NCBI GenBank assembly: GCA_047975295.1
Contig: JBKEDH010000106.1
Location: 1 to 14,016, forward strand
Origin: JBKEDH01 sp047975295
GTDB taxonomy: Bacteria > Bacteroidota > Bacteroidia > Flavobacteriales > Flavobacteriaceae
DNA: 14,016 bases
Reading direction: 5' to 3'
Part shown: positions 1 to 6,560 of the stretch, piece after piece
Layout of the letters: each line of letters starts with the position of its first letter
How positions within the stretch are numbered: the first letter of the stretch is position 1
The notes under the pieces: generated by a model
Told to the model about the DNA's origin: nothing
What the model saw: the letters and a program-made list of their open reading frames with translations, nothing else
Databases searched by the model: none
Position numbers and translations under genes: made by a program

Positions 1-396
1 ACGTACGCCACAAATAAGTCTTTTATTGCCAATAGTGATTCGTGGAATGGAGCCGGTAGTTGGCAAATAGGGGCAACAGCTAATACGGCTAATATCTATT
101 TTCGAATGCCGGGTAACAATAGAGCTCTCATACCTTTTGATACTAACCCTCATGTGTATCTTATCCAACGCAATGGGGATGTCATGACCTACAAAGTTGA
201 TGGTGTTACTATTGCTACCCAAACAGTTTCTAACCCTCCCACTCTTCAAAAACTAAAACTCTACACCAATCGCTCAAGTGAACCTTCTGTTTATCTTAAA
301 GCTCGTTTTTTTGAGTTTTTTGTTTTTAATGGAACTCTTTCAGTAGACGATGAATTTACATTGCAACAATATCTACTTTCTAAATGGGGAGTGTAG
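1..396 (+). CDS. LamG/concanavalin A-like surface protein, C-terminal fragment (5' end outside the window)
   Basis: The frame is open from the first base to the TAG at 394-396, so the gene begins upstream and only its last 131 residues are visible. An ATG at 106 lies inside the fold and is not a credible start. The visible part is rich in Asn, Thr and Ser and alternates beta-strand-like segments: a strand reading VYLIQRNGDVMTYKVDG, then KLKLYTNRS, and a final stretch FFEFFVFNGTLSVDDEF followed by QQYLLSKWGV. The pattern 'aromatic-rich strand, N/D-G, then a short helix ending in Y(L)xxKWG' is how LamG-like domains of the jelly-roll lectin/glucanase superfamily commonly end. It is therefore probably an exported carbohydrate- or surface-binding protein. 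No sorting domain follows the lectin-like domain, so export would depend on the missing part. It is likely co-transcribed with the sorting-domain gene downstream. The exact family is uncertain. Confidence 0.7.
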   Translation, partial: TYATNKSFIANSDSWNGAGSWQIGATANTANIYFRMPGNNRALIPFDTNPHVYLIQRNGDVMTYKVDGVTIATQTVSNPPTLQKLKLYTNRSSEPSVYLKARFFEFFVFNGTLSVDDEFTLQQYLLSKWGV

Positions 397-441
397 TTAT
401 AATATACTAAAAACAATGATATGGTACAAAGCCAAATTAAT

Positions 442-1596
442 ATGAGATACTTTTTAGTTAGTTTATTGCTATGTTGCAAAATGGTTTTGGCACAAGAAGC
501 ACTTCATAATTTTGGGAACCTACAAATGCACAACGGTAGTCAAATGGGATTCCATACCAATTTGATTAACGATGGTATGTTTAATCAAAATTTAGGCTTG
601 GTAGGGTTTTATCACCCAACTGAAACTTTAAGCATTTCTGGTACTGAAATTCCAAGATTTTATGAAGCCGAAATTGCCGTAGATAATCATTTACAGTTAA
701 ATATTAATACCGAAATAAGGAGTACCTTAAATTATATTATAGGCGATGTTATAACACCAAGAGATAATCCTGATATATCATTGGATTTTTTACAGGATTC
801 CGAATATTTTTCAGAAGATAATATACGTAACACCGATGGTTATACAGCTATAAATGGAATTGCCGGATTTCGTTTTCCAATAGGACATGATAATAAACTA
901 AGACCATTAATATTACCCAATCGGTCCAATACAGCAACATTTAAAGCAGCCTATTTTAACGAAGACCCTAATTTTCCCAGTACATTTTCACCTTTCGATA
1001 CATCGGAGTCCGAAAGCATAATCAGCATGGTTAGTATTTACGAATTTTGGGATTTTAACGGTAGCGAAGCCACACAGATTACCCTTACTTGGGATAACGA
1101 AAGCTATATTGGCGATTTGGTATCAAATTTAAGCAATTTAAGGGTTGTAGGCTGGAGTCGGTCGGAAAATAAATGGAAAAATTTAGGAAACAACAATGTC
1201 ACGGGATCTATTGCCGAAGGCACCATAACATCATCGCCCTTTGTACCCGATAATTACGAGGCGATTACCTTTGGCTCGTATAACGAGGATAGTTTTACTT
1301 TGGGGGAGTCTGGTGTGGTTATTTATAACAGCATTTCCCCAAATGGCGATGGAAAAAACGATGTTTTCTATATAGATGGTATTGAAGAGCAGAAAAACAT
1401 ACTTAAAATATACAATCGTTGGGGACTTTTAGTTTACGAAACGGTTAACTATAAAAACAATTGGGACGGTACAAGTAGCGGACGAGCAACAGTAGATAAA
1501 GGTAAAAAACTTCCTACTGGAACCTATTTTTATATATTGGATTTTCCAGAATGGAATAAGCGTTTGTCAAGTTGGTTGTATATTGTTAGCGATTAA
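442..1596 (+). CDS. secreted protein with a gliding motility-associated C-terminal domain (type IX secretion, type B sorting)
   Basis: The first ~18 residues from the ATG at 442 (MRYFLVSLLLCCKMVLAQ) form a compact signal peptide with cleavage expected after the LAQ. An in-frame ATG at 421 adds seven residues (MVQSQIN) and cannot be excluded. The mature part (about 270 residues) is beta-rich, with repeated NxG turns and few charges, and matches no enzyme I recognise. The last ~90 residues carry the hallmarks of the type B sorting domain: SISPNGDGKNDVFYIDGIE, then LKIYNRWGLLVYE, a WDGTSSG turn, LPTGTYFYILDF and a closing WLYIVSD. Proteins with this domain cross the outer membrane through the type IX system and stay on the surface or are released. 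It starts only 45 bp (24 bp from the alternative start) after the LamG-like gene, which suggests one operon making a surface pair. The role of the N-terminal part is unknown. Confidence 0.85.
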   Translation: MRYFLVSLLLCCKMVLAQEALHNFGNLQMHNGSQMGFHTNLINDGMFNQNLGLVGFYHPTETLSISGTEIPRFYEAEIAVDNHLQLNINTEIRSTLNYIIGDVITPRDNPDISLDFLQDSEYFSEDNIRNTDGYTAINGIAGFRFPIGHDNKLRPLILPNRSNTATFKAAYFNEDPNFPSTFSPFDTSESESIISMVSIYEFWDFNGSEATQITLTWDNESYIGDLVSNLSNLRVVGWSRSENKWKNLGNNNVTGSIAEGTITSSPFVPDNYEAITFGSYNEDSFTLGESGVVIYNSISPNGDGKNDVFYIDGIEEQKNILKIYNRWGLLVYETVNYKNNWDGTSSGRATVDKGKKLPTGTYFYILDFPEWNKRLSSWLYIVSD

Positions 1597-1708
1597 TTTT
1601 ATAACGTAAATTTTTATAGACGAACCCTTGTAAAATTTAGTTTAGCTAAGGTAATGGCCTAAACAAAAGGACATGAATAAAAATAGGGGGGCATTGGATT
1701 TTGATTAT

Positions 1709-1745
1709 TTTGACAGATATTTTTAAAACCAGTTTGATAAATTTG
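1709..1745 (+). promoter_or_regulatory. possible Bacteroidota-type promoter for the M48 peptidase gene
   Basis: TAAATTTG at 1738-1745 matches the Bacteroidota -7 element TAnnTTTG exactly. A TTTG at 1709-1712 lies 25 bp upstream, slightly beyond the usual 17-23 bp spacing. Transcription would start near 1752 and leave a leader of about 90 nt before the ATG at 1841. The rest of the 244-bp gap (1597-1840) shows no convincing gene or terminator. The site is AT-rich, so chance matches are likely. Confidence 0.3.
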
Positions 1746-1840
1746 AGTACATCAATTTAAAAGTGAGAAGTGCTAATTGTTATGTATATTATGGCATAGT
1801 AAAGTATTCGAATATTTAAAGTAAACACCAATTTTATAAA

Positions 1841-2608
1841 ATGAGAAGTAGAAATTTTAAAGTCAGACTTTTAATAGGAGCAGCCATCGCATTATTTTTT
1901 GTATTTAAACGATGCAGCCAGCAGGAAACAAACCCTTATACGGGAAGAACACAGACGATATCTATGACTCCCGAAAAAGAAATTGCCATAGGGCTTCAAA
2001 GTGTGCCACAAATGGCACAGCAATACGGCGGTCTCTATCCAAATAACGAATACCAAGCCTTTGTGGATAATGTAGGGAATAAACTGGTTAAGTATAGTAT
2101 AGCCAAAGAAACACCATATAAATACGAATTCCATTTGTTAAACGATTCCAATACAGTAAATGCATTTGCGCTTCCCGGCGGACAAATATTTATTACCTAC
2201 GCCCTGTTTTCCAAATTGGAAAACGAAGATCAGCTCGCTGGTGTTTTGGGACACGAAATTGGCCATGTTCTCGGGCGACATAGTGCCGAGCGTATTGCCG
2301 AAAGCGAATATTGGCAAGGTTTGGCCACGGCAGGGTCTGTTGGAGCCGATGTTGGCGATATTGTGGGAAGTATTGGCCAAAATACACTACTAACCAATGG
2401 TCGGGGAGATGAGTTGGAAAGTGACGATCTGGGTGTGAAATTTATGATAGATGCCGGGTACAATCCCGAAGAAATGATAAACGTTATGGAAATTTTAAAG
2501 GCTGCAGCAGGACCCAATCGTGTGCCGGAATTTCAAAGTACACACCCCGATCCAGAAAATAGGATAGAAAAAATTAAGGAAGCTATAACAAAATATAGCA
2601 AGCCATAA
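1841..2608 (+). CDS. M48 family metallopeptidase, membrane-anchored
   Basis: This is a 255-residue zinc protease of the M48 (Ste24/HtpX/BepA-LoiP-like) group, probably acting in envelope protein quality control at the outer face of the inner membrane or in the periplasm. A basic start (MRSRNFKVR) leads into one hydrophobic segment at about residues 10-22. The Cys at 25 follows a poor lipobox, so an uncleaved anchor is likelier than a lipoprotein. The catalytic motif HEIGH is at residues 138-142 (zinc ligands H138 and H142, base E139). The downstream ELESD at 191-195 supplies the third ligand E191 and the conserved D195. Near the C-terminus STHPDPENRI is the family's usual conserved block. All key residues are present and the length is normal for a stand-alone M48 domain. 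The gene stands alone, with a terminator directly after it and a convergent neighbour. The natural substrate cannot be read from the sequence. Confidence 0.93.
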   Translation: MRSRNFKVRLLIGAAIALFFVFKRCSQQETNPYTGRTQTISMTPEKEIAIGLQSVPQMAQQYGGLYPNNEYQAFVDNVGNKLVKYSIAKETPYKYEFHLLNDSNTVNAFALPGGQIFITYALFSKLENEDQLAGVLGHEIGHVLGRHSAERIAESEYWQGLATAGSVGADVGDIVGSIGQNTLLTNGRGDELESDDLGVKFMIDAGYNPEEMINVMEILKAAAGPNRVPEFQSTHPDPENRIEKIKEAITKYSKP

Positions 2609-2615
2609 GTTCAAT

Positions 2616-2645
2616 AAAAAAAGCCCTGATATATAGGGCTTTTTA
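2616..2645. terminator. bidirectional rho-independent terminator between convergent genes
   Basis: AAAAGCCCT at 2619-2627 pairs with AGGGCTTTT at 2635-2643 across a 7-nt loop. The stem is flanked by an A run on the left and a T run on the right, so it works in both directions. It lies 7 bp after the M48 stop and about 35 bp beyond the stop of the minus-strand ankyrin gene. Confidence 0.85.
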
Positions 2646-2678
2646 AGTGACTAAAACAAATAATTAAAAAATCAATTA

Positions 2679-3065
2679 TTATTTTTTAAGTGAGGCCTCA
2701 ATTATAGTTTGGGCCTCTTTTGCACCATGCATTTTGGCATAACTTAAAGCGGTGTAGCCTTTATCGCTTTTGGCTTCCAAATTGGCTCCTTTTTTTATTA
2801 AAAGGTGCAAAATTTTACTGCGGTTAAACTTGGCAGCATACATGGCCGGCGTCATACCATTAGATTTTTGGTTGGCATTTTCGCCTCTGTCCAATAGTTT
2901 CTTTACCGTTTCCAAATCACCTTTGGCAATAGAAACGCAAAAGGCATTTACTTTAAAGGCACTTTCGGTCTGTAAGGTACTTTTTTTGGAAGTTACAGGT
3001 TTTGCATTGATGGTAGCAACTGATAGGCCAATAGCCAGAACAGACATAACAATTGTTTTTTTCAT
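2679..3065 (-). CDS. small exported ankyrin-repeat protein
   Basis: The 128-residue product opens with a signal peptide (MKKTIVMSVLAIGLSVATINA, about residues 1-21), so the protein is exported to the periplasm or beyond. After a short linker come about two and a half ankyrin repeats from residue ~39 to the end. The first reads VSIAKGDLETVKKLLDRGE, the second has NGMTPAMYAAKFNRSKILHL then LIKKGANLEAKSDKGYTAL, and the last is truncated (SYAKMHGAKEAQTIIEASL). The G-TPL/M-YAA and LLxxGAN signatures are clear. Ankyrin repeats bind other proteins; no catalytic domain is present, and the partner is unknown. It is transcribed toward the M48 protease gene and shares its terminator. That is a convergent arrangement, so no operon link is implied. 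The ATG at 3065 is supported by the signal peptide that begins there. Confidence 0.85.
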   Translation of the reverse strand: MKKTIVMSVLAIGLSVATINAKPVTSKKSTLQTESAFKVNAFCVSIAKGDLETVKKLLDRGENANQKSNGMTPAMYAAKFNRSKILHLLIKKGANLEAKSDKGYTALSYAKMHGAKEAQTIIEASLKK

Positions 3066-3163
3066 GATGAAAGATTTTAAATTAAAAAAATGATTTACGT
3101 TTTTTGATGTACCTAAAAGACGGTTGGATTTTTTAAATGTTACAGTTTTTTTATTTTTTTTTC

Positions 3164-3308
3164 TTAGTGCACGACAAAAGTCAACTTACTTGATTTATTA
3201 ATTTGATTTTCAAGACCTCACAGGTTTTTAAAACCTGTGAGGTCTATGGGGTCAATATTTTGATTATTAGTGTATTGAAAATATTTTTAATTTTTTGTCG
3301 TGTACTAA
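3164..3308. repeat. 145-bp element bounded by 16-bp terminal inverted repeats (MITE/REP-like)
   Basis: TTAGTGCACGACAAAA at 3164-3179 is matched in inverse orientation by TTTTGTCGTGTACTAA at 3293-3308, 15 of 16 positions pairing. The interval is AT-rich, contains no credible ORF, and has a perfect palindrome roughly in its middle. The ends look like terminal inverted repeats of a small non-autonomous element. No obvious target-site duplication was found. It lies upstream of both pfkA and the divergent ankyrin gene. Confidence 0.55.
3213..3245. repeat. perfect 33-bp palindrome (16-bp arms)
   Basis: The left arm AGACCTCACAGGTTTT at 3213-3228 is the exact reverse complement of AAAACCTGTGAGGTCT at 3230-3245, with a single T between. 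It would extrude as a GC-containing hairpin with an AT-rich tip. It is followed by ATGGGG rather than a T run, so it is not a simple terminator, although it could stall transcription from either side. The perfection of the arms in otherwise AT-rich spacer suggests a dispersed repeat family. Confidence 0.8.
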
Positions 3309-3323
3309 AGAGTATTTCACAAA

Positions 3324-3367
3324 GCAGACCTTCAGTCTGTGTAAAAACTATAGATTTGAAATCTATA
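3324..3367. repeat. twin adjacent hairpins (REP-like pair)
   Basis: CAGAC at 3325-3329 pairs with GTCTG at 3335-3339 (loop CTTCA, plus a closing G-U pair). Nine bases later TATAGATTT at 3349-3357 pairs perfectly with AAATCTATA at 3359-3367 around one central G. Two short palindromes with fixed spacing are typical of REP-type repeats mobilised by Y1 (RAYT) transposases. That assignment is inference. The remaining ~210 bp up to pfkA are AT-rich with no gene and no well-matched promoter; TAAATTTA at 3551-3558 is the nearest -7-like site. Confidence 0.5.
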
Positions 3368-3580
3368 ACGGTTTATTTTTTATAAGAAAAATCTGTTAAT
3401 TTATTAAAAAGTAAATATAAAAAGATGAAAATCAATTGTTTTTAAAGATCAAGCTTTAAGTTATATCACTTTTTTATCAACTAAAACGTTATAGTGCATT
3501 ATCACTCGATTTATTAAGGTAAAAAGCTATAATATGTAACATTAGTTTAGTAAATTTACATCTTGTAATTTAAAAAATTA

Positions 3581-4567
3581 ATGTCAAAAACAATAAAGAA
3601 ACTCGCTGTGTTGACTTCTGGAGGAGATTCTCCGGGGATGAATGCAGCCATTCGTTCTGTAGCCAGAACATGTGCGTACCACAATATAGAATGTTATGGA
3701 GTATATAGAGGGTACGAAGGATTGATAGAAGGTGACTTCGAACACCTAACGGCTCGTAGTGTAAAAGGCATCATTAACAAGGGTGGTACATTTTTAAAAT
3801 CGGCCAGATCGAAAGAATTTAGAACTATTGAGGGCAGGCAAAAAGCATATGCAAAATTAAACGAAGCCAATATCGATGGTTTGGTAGTTATAGGTGGCGA
3901 TGGCAGTTTTACCGGAGCTTTAATCTTTAATAAGGAATTTGGTTTTCCTGTAATGGGGATTCCCGGAACTATCGATAACGATATTTTTGGTACTTCGCAT
4001 ACTTTGGGTTTCGATACCGCTTTAAATACGGTTGTCGATGCCATCGATAAAATACGCGATACGGCAAGTTCGCATAACCGCCTGTTTTTTGTTGAGGTTA
4101 TGGGGCGCGATGTAGGCCACATTGCCTTGAATACCGGAATAGCGGGTGGAGCCGAGGAAATTTTAATTCCGGAAGAAGATTTGGGCTTGGAACGATTGGT
4201 AGAATCTTTAAACCGAAGCAGGAAATCGGGAAAAAGCTCCAGTATTGTTATTGTTGCCGAAGGTGATAAAATAGGTAAAAATATTTTTGAACTTAAAGAT
4301 TATGTCGATCAGAATATGGAAGGTTACGATGTTAGGGTTTCCGTATTGGGGCATATGCAACGTGGTGGTGCACCCTCGTGTTTCGATCGTGTTTTGGCCA
4401 GTAGGATGGGGGTGAAAGCCGTAGAATCGCTTTTGGAAGGAAAATCGAACTATATGGTCGGACTTATTAATAGTAAAATGGAATTAACCCCATTAAGTAA
4501 AGCCATAAAAGGAAAAACAAAGATAAATTTAGAATTATTACGTGTTTCAGATATCATGAGCACTTAA
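3581..4567 (+). CDS. pfkA: ATP-dependent 6-phosphofructokinase
   Basis: This enzyme phosphorylates fructose 6-phosphate to fructose 1,6-bisphosphate with ATP, the committed step of glycolysis, in the cytoplasm. At 328 residues it has the usual length of bacterial PfkA. Motifs in order are: SGGDSPGMNA at 13-22 (nucleotide loop), GGDGS at 105-109, PGTIDND at 128-134 with the catalytic Asp132, MGRDVGH at 174-180 (sugar-phosphate binding), and GHMQRGGAPSCFDR in the C-terminal third. Gly108 and Gly129 occupy the two positions that separate ATP-using from pyrophosphate-using enzymes, where PPi enzymes carry Asp and Lys. This one should therefore use ATP. The start ATG at 3581 places the nucleotide loop at the normal distance and sits in an A-rich context without a Shine-Dalgarno site, as expected in Bacteroidota. 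gapA follows after 19 bp, so the two are surely co-transcribed. Confidence 0.97.
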   Translation: MSKTIKKLAVLTSGGDSPGMNAAIRSVARTCAYHNIECYGVYRGYEGLIEGDFEHLTARSVKGIINKGGTFLKSARSKEFRTIEGRQKAYAKLNEANIDGLVVIGGDGSFTGALIFNKEFGFPVMGIPGTIDNDIFGTSHTLGFDTALNTVVDAIDKIRDTASSHNRLFFVEVMGRDVGHIALNTGIAGGAEEILIPEEDLGLERLVESLNRSRKSGKSSSIVIVAEGDKIGKNIFELKDYVDQNMEGYDVRVSVLGHMQRGGAPSCFDRVLASRMGVKAVESLLEGKSNYMVGLINSKMELTPLSKAIKGKTKINLELLRVSDIMST

Positions 4568-4586
4568 CTTTTATATACTCAAGAAT

Positions 4587-5588
4587 ATGTCAAAATTAAA
4601 ATTAGGAATTAACGGATTTGGTAGAATTGGTAGAATCGCTTTTAGAGTAGCAGCTAACAGACCAGATATTGAAATTGTTGGAATTAACGATCTTTTAGAT
4701 GTAGAGCATTTAGCTTACTTATTAAAATACGATTCAGTACATGGCCGTTTTAATGGTACAGTAGATGTTAAAAACGGGAATTTGGTAGTAAATGGCAACG
4801 AAATAAGAATTACTGCCGAGCGTAATCCCGAAGACTTAAAATGGGATGCTGTTGGAGCCGAAGTAGTATTGGACTGTACCGGTATTTTTACCACTTTAGA
4901 TAAAGCACAGGCACACATTAAAGCAGGAGCAAAAAAGGTAGCTATTTCTGCGCCATCGGCCGATGCTCCTATGTTTGTAATGGGTGTTAATCACGATAAA
5001 ATTACGGCGGCAGATACTATTGTATCGAACGCATCGTGTACAACCAACTGCTTAGCACCATTGGCAAAAGTAATTAACGATAATTTTGGTATTGTTGAAG
5101 GGTTAATGACAACTGTTCACGCAACAACAGCTACCCAAATGACCGTAGATGGTCCTTCAAGAAAAGATTGGCGTGGTGGCCGTAGTGCATTGGCAAACAT
5201 TATCCCTTCCTCTACGGGAGCAGCCAAAGCAGTAGGAAAGGTAATTCCCGAATTGAATGGTAAACTAACAGGTATGGCGTTTAGGGTACCAACACCCGAT
5301 GTATCGGTTGTCGATTTAACTGTAAGAATAGAAAAATCGGCTTCTTGGGACGAGGTAAAAGCAGCACTTAAAAAAGCTTCGGAAAACGAATTAAAAGGTA
5401 TTTTAGGTTATACCGAAGAATCGGTTGTATCCCAAGATTTTGTATCTGAACCTATGACAAGTGTATTCGATGCAGGAGCAAGTATTGCATTGAACGATAA
5501 TTTTCTTAAATTAGTGTCTTGGTATGATAACGAGTTTGGCTATTCGACTAAATTGGTCGATTTGGCACAACACATTAGCAAGGTATAA
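4587..5588 (+). CDS. gapA: type I glyceraldehyde-3-phosphate dehydrogenase
   Basis: This enzyme oxidises glyceraldehyde 3-phosphate to 1,3-bisphosphoglycerate with NAD and phosphate. The Rossmann motif GINGFGRIGR is at residues 7-16, and Asp35 after the second strand points to NAD rather than NADP. SNASCTTNC at 147-155 holds the catalytic Cys151, and His178 in the TTVHATTATQ segment is the catalytic base. The GRSALANIIPSSTGAAKAVG block and the C-terminal SWYDNEFGYS are intact. The length of 333 residues is normal. It is the second gene of the pfkA-gapA pair and is followed by a strong hairpin terminator, so the glycolytic transcript probably ends there. Flavobacteria often have a second GAPDH elsewhere; which one serves gluconeogenesis cannot be judged here. 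Confidence 0.97.
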   Translation: MSKLKLGINGFGRIGRIAFRVAANRPDIEIVGINDLLDVEHLAYLLKYDSVHGRFNGTVDVKNGNLVVNGNEIRITAERNPEDLKWDAVGAEVVLDCTGIFTTLDKAQAHIKAGAKKVAISAPSADAPMFVMGVNHDKITAADTIVSNASCTTNCLAPLAKVINDNFGIVEGLMTTVHATTATQMTVDGPSRKDWRGGRSALANIIPSSTGAAKAVGKVIPELNGKLTGMAFRVPTPDVSVVDLTVRIEKSASWDEVKAALKKASENELKGILGYTEESVVSQDFVSEPMTSVFDAGASIALNDNFLKLVSWYDNEFGYSTKLVDLAQHISKV

Positions 5589-5613
5589 TTAATTTAATAA
5601 AATAATAACTGGG

Positions 5614-5658
5614 CTCCGCAGATGCATTGTACCTTACAACTATATCTGTGGAGTTTTT
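5614..5658 (+). terminator. compound hairpin terminator between gapA and the sugar kinase gene
   Basis: CTCCGCAGAT at 5614-5623 pairs with ATCTGTGGAG at 5644-5653 (10 pairs, one of them G-U). Inside the 20-nt loop TTGTA at 5627-5631 pairs with TACAA at 5635-5639. TTTTT follows at 5654-5658. The structure ends just 12 bp before the kinase ATG, which leaves no room for a separate promoter downstream. It is either a leaky terminator or an attenuator. Confidence 0.8.
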
Positions 5659-5670
5659 GTGTAAAAGCAT

Positions 5671-6537
5671 ATGATTTTAATTGTTGATAGCGGTTCTACA
5701 AAATCCGATTGGATTGCGGTAGATGAAAACGGAACTAAATTACTGGAAAAAATAAGAACAAAAGGCCTTAATCCGGCTATTATTTCAGAAAAAAAATTAA
5801 AAAAAATAATTACTGCAAACGAAGATTTAAACACTAATAAAGACATTGTAACGCACGTGTTCTTTTATGGTGCCGGGGCAGGTACCGAAAAGGCAAGGCA
5901 TGTTTTAAAAGAAGTTTTAAAAAGTATTTTTGTCAATGCCCAAATTCAAGTAGAAGAAGATACTATGGCAGCCGTTTATGCCACCATAAACCACGAAAAC
6001 GAAGCCGCAGTGGTCTGTATTATGGGAACAGGTTCCAATTGCAGTTATTACGATGGACAAAACCTCCATCAAAAAGTAATTTCCTTGGGTTATTCGTTAA
6101 TGGACGATGCTTCTGGCAATTATTACGGCAAACAGCTTATTAGGGATTACTATTTTAACAATATGCCCGAAAATATCCATGTTGCTTTTGAAACCAAATA
6201 TAATCTCGAGGCCGATTTTATTAAATACAATGTTTATAAACAGCCAAGTCCAAATGCATATTTGGCAAGTTTTGCCGAGTTTATGTTTTTAAACAAGGAT
6301 TCTGATTATATTTTAAACCTGATTAAAGATGGTATTAGGGTTTTTACCAAAAATTATATTATGCAATATAGTGACAAGGTAAAGAACGATCCGGTACATT
6401 TTGCAGGTTCGATAGCACATTTTTCGCAAGATCAAATACGAGAAGTAGCAAACGAAATGGGCTTTACAGTAGGCAATGTGGTACGCCGCCCAATAGAGGG
6501 TTTGGTAACATTTCACACTAAAAAGTTGAAGGCTTAA
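5671..6537 (+). CDS. BadF/BcrA-type ATPase, N-acetylglucosamine kinase-like
   Basis: This is a 288-residue member of the ASKHA (actin/hexokinase) fold, closest in pattern to N-acetylglucosamine kinases of the BadF/BcrA/BcrD group. It would phosphorylate an amino sugar or related sugar in the cytoplasm. The phosphate-1 loop is at the very N-terminus (VDSGSTKSDW, residues 5-14). EEDTMAA places the likely catalytic base Asp97, and the phosphate-2 loop IMGTGSN is at 117-123. LMDDASGNYYG lies where many relatives have GDEGS, so the Asp/Ala-for-Glu/Gly variant may alter substrate choice. FAGSIAHF and the C-terminal RRPIEGLVTFH region match the adenosine-binding part. Its place behind pfkA-gapA fits feeding a phosphorylated sugar toward glycolysis or wall precursors. 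A hairpin terminator directly ahead of its start suggests lower or conditional expression. Substrate specificity is inferred from the family only. Confidence 0.85.
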   Translation: MILIVDSGSTKSDWIAVDENGTKLLEKIRTKGLNPAIISEKKLKKIITANEDLNTNKDIVTHVFFYGAGAGTEKARHVLKEVLKSIFVNAQIQVEEDTMAAVYATINHENEAAVVCIMGTGSNCSYYDGQNLHQKVISLGYSLMDDASGNYYGKQLIRDYYFNNMPENIHVAFETKYNLEADFIKYNVYKQPSPNAYLASFAEFMFLNKDSDYILNLIKDGIRVFTKNYIMQYSDKVKNDPVHFAGSIAHFSQDQIREVANEMGFTVGNVVRRPIEGLVTFHTKKLKA

Positions 6538-6546
6538 TCCATCCGA

Positions 6547-6560
6547 TTTTTTTTTTTTTT
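6547..6560. repeat. homopolymer run of 14 T at the start of the ABC gene
   Basis: Fourteen consecutive T occupy 6547-6560, and the last two form the first two bases of the TTG start codon at 6559-6561. The tract separates the kinase stop (TAA, 6535-6537) from the ABC ATPase. Such runs vary in length by polymerase slippage. Because the kinase and ABC frames are in register but separated by the kinase stop codon, a length change would not fuse the proteins but could alter initiation. Confidence 0.9.

Noticed and set aside
1673..1822. A short frame in the spacer (MNKNRGALDFDYFDRYF, stop, then another open stretch to about 1822)
   Set aside because: Only 17 residues before a stop, no similarity recognised, and the second stretch has no start. 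Protein-like composition alone is not enough to call a gene.
2138..2517. Several long open frames overlapping the M48 gene on both strands
   Set aside because: All lie within the intact protease frame and lack motifs or plausible starts.
3351..3358. TAGATTTG, an exact match to the -7 promoter element
   Set aside because: It lies inside the perfect TATAGATTT hairpin, has no TTTG at the right distance, and is over 200 bp from pfkA.
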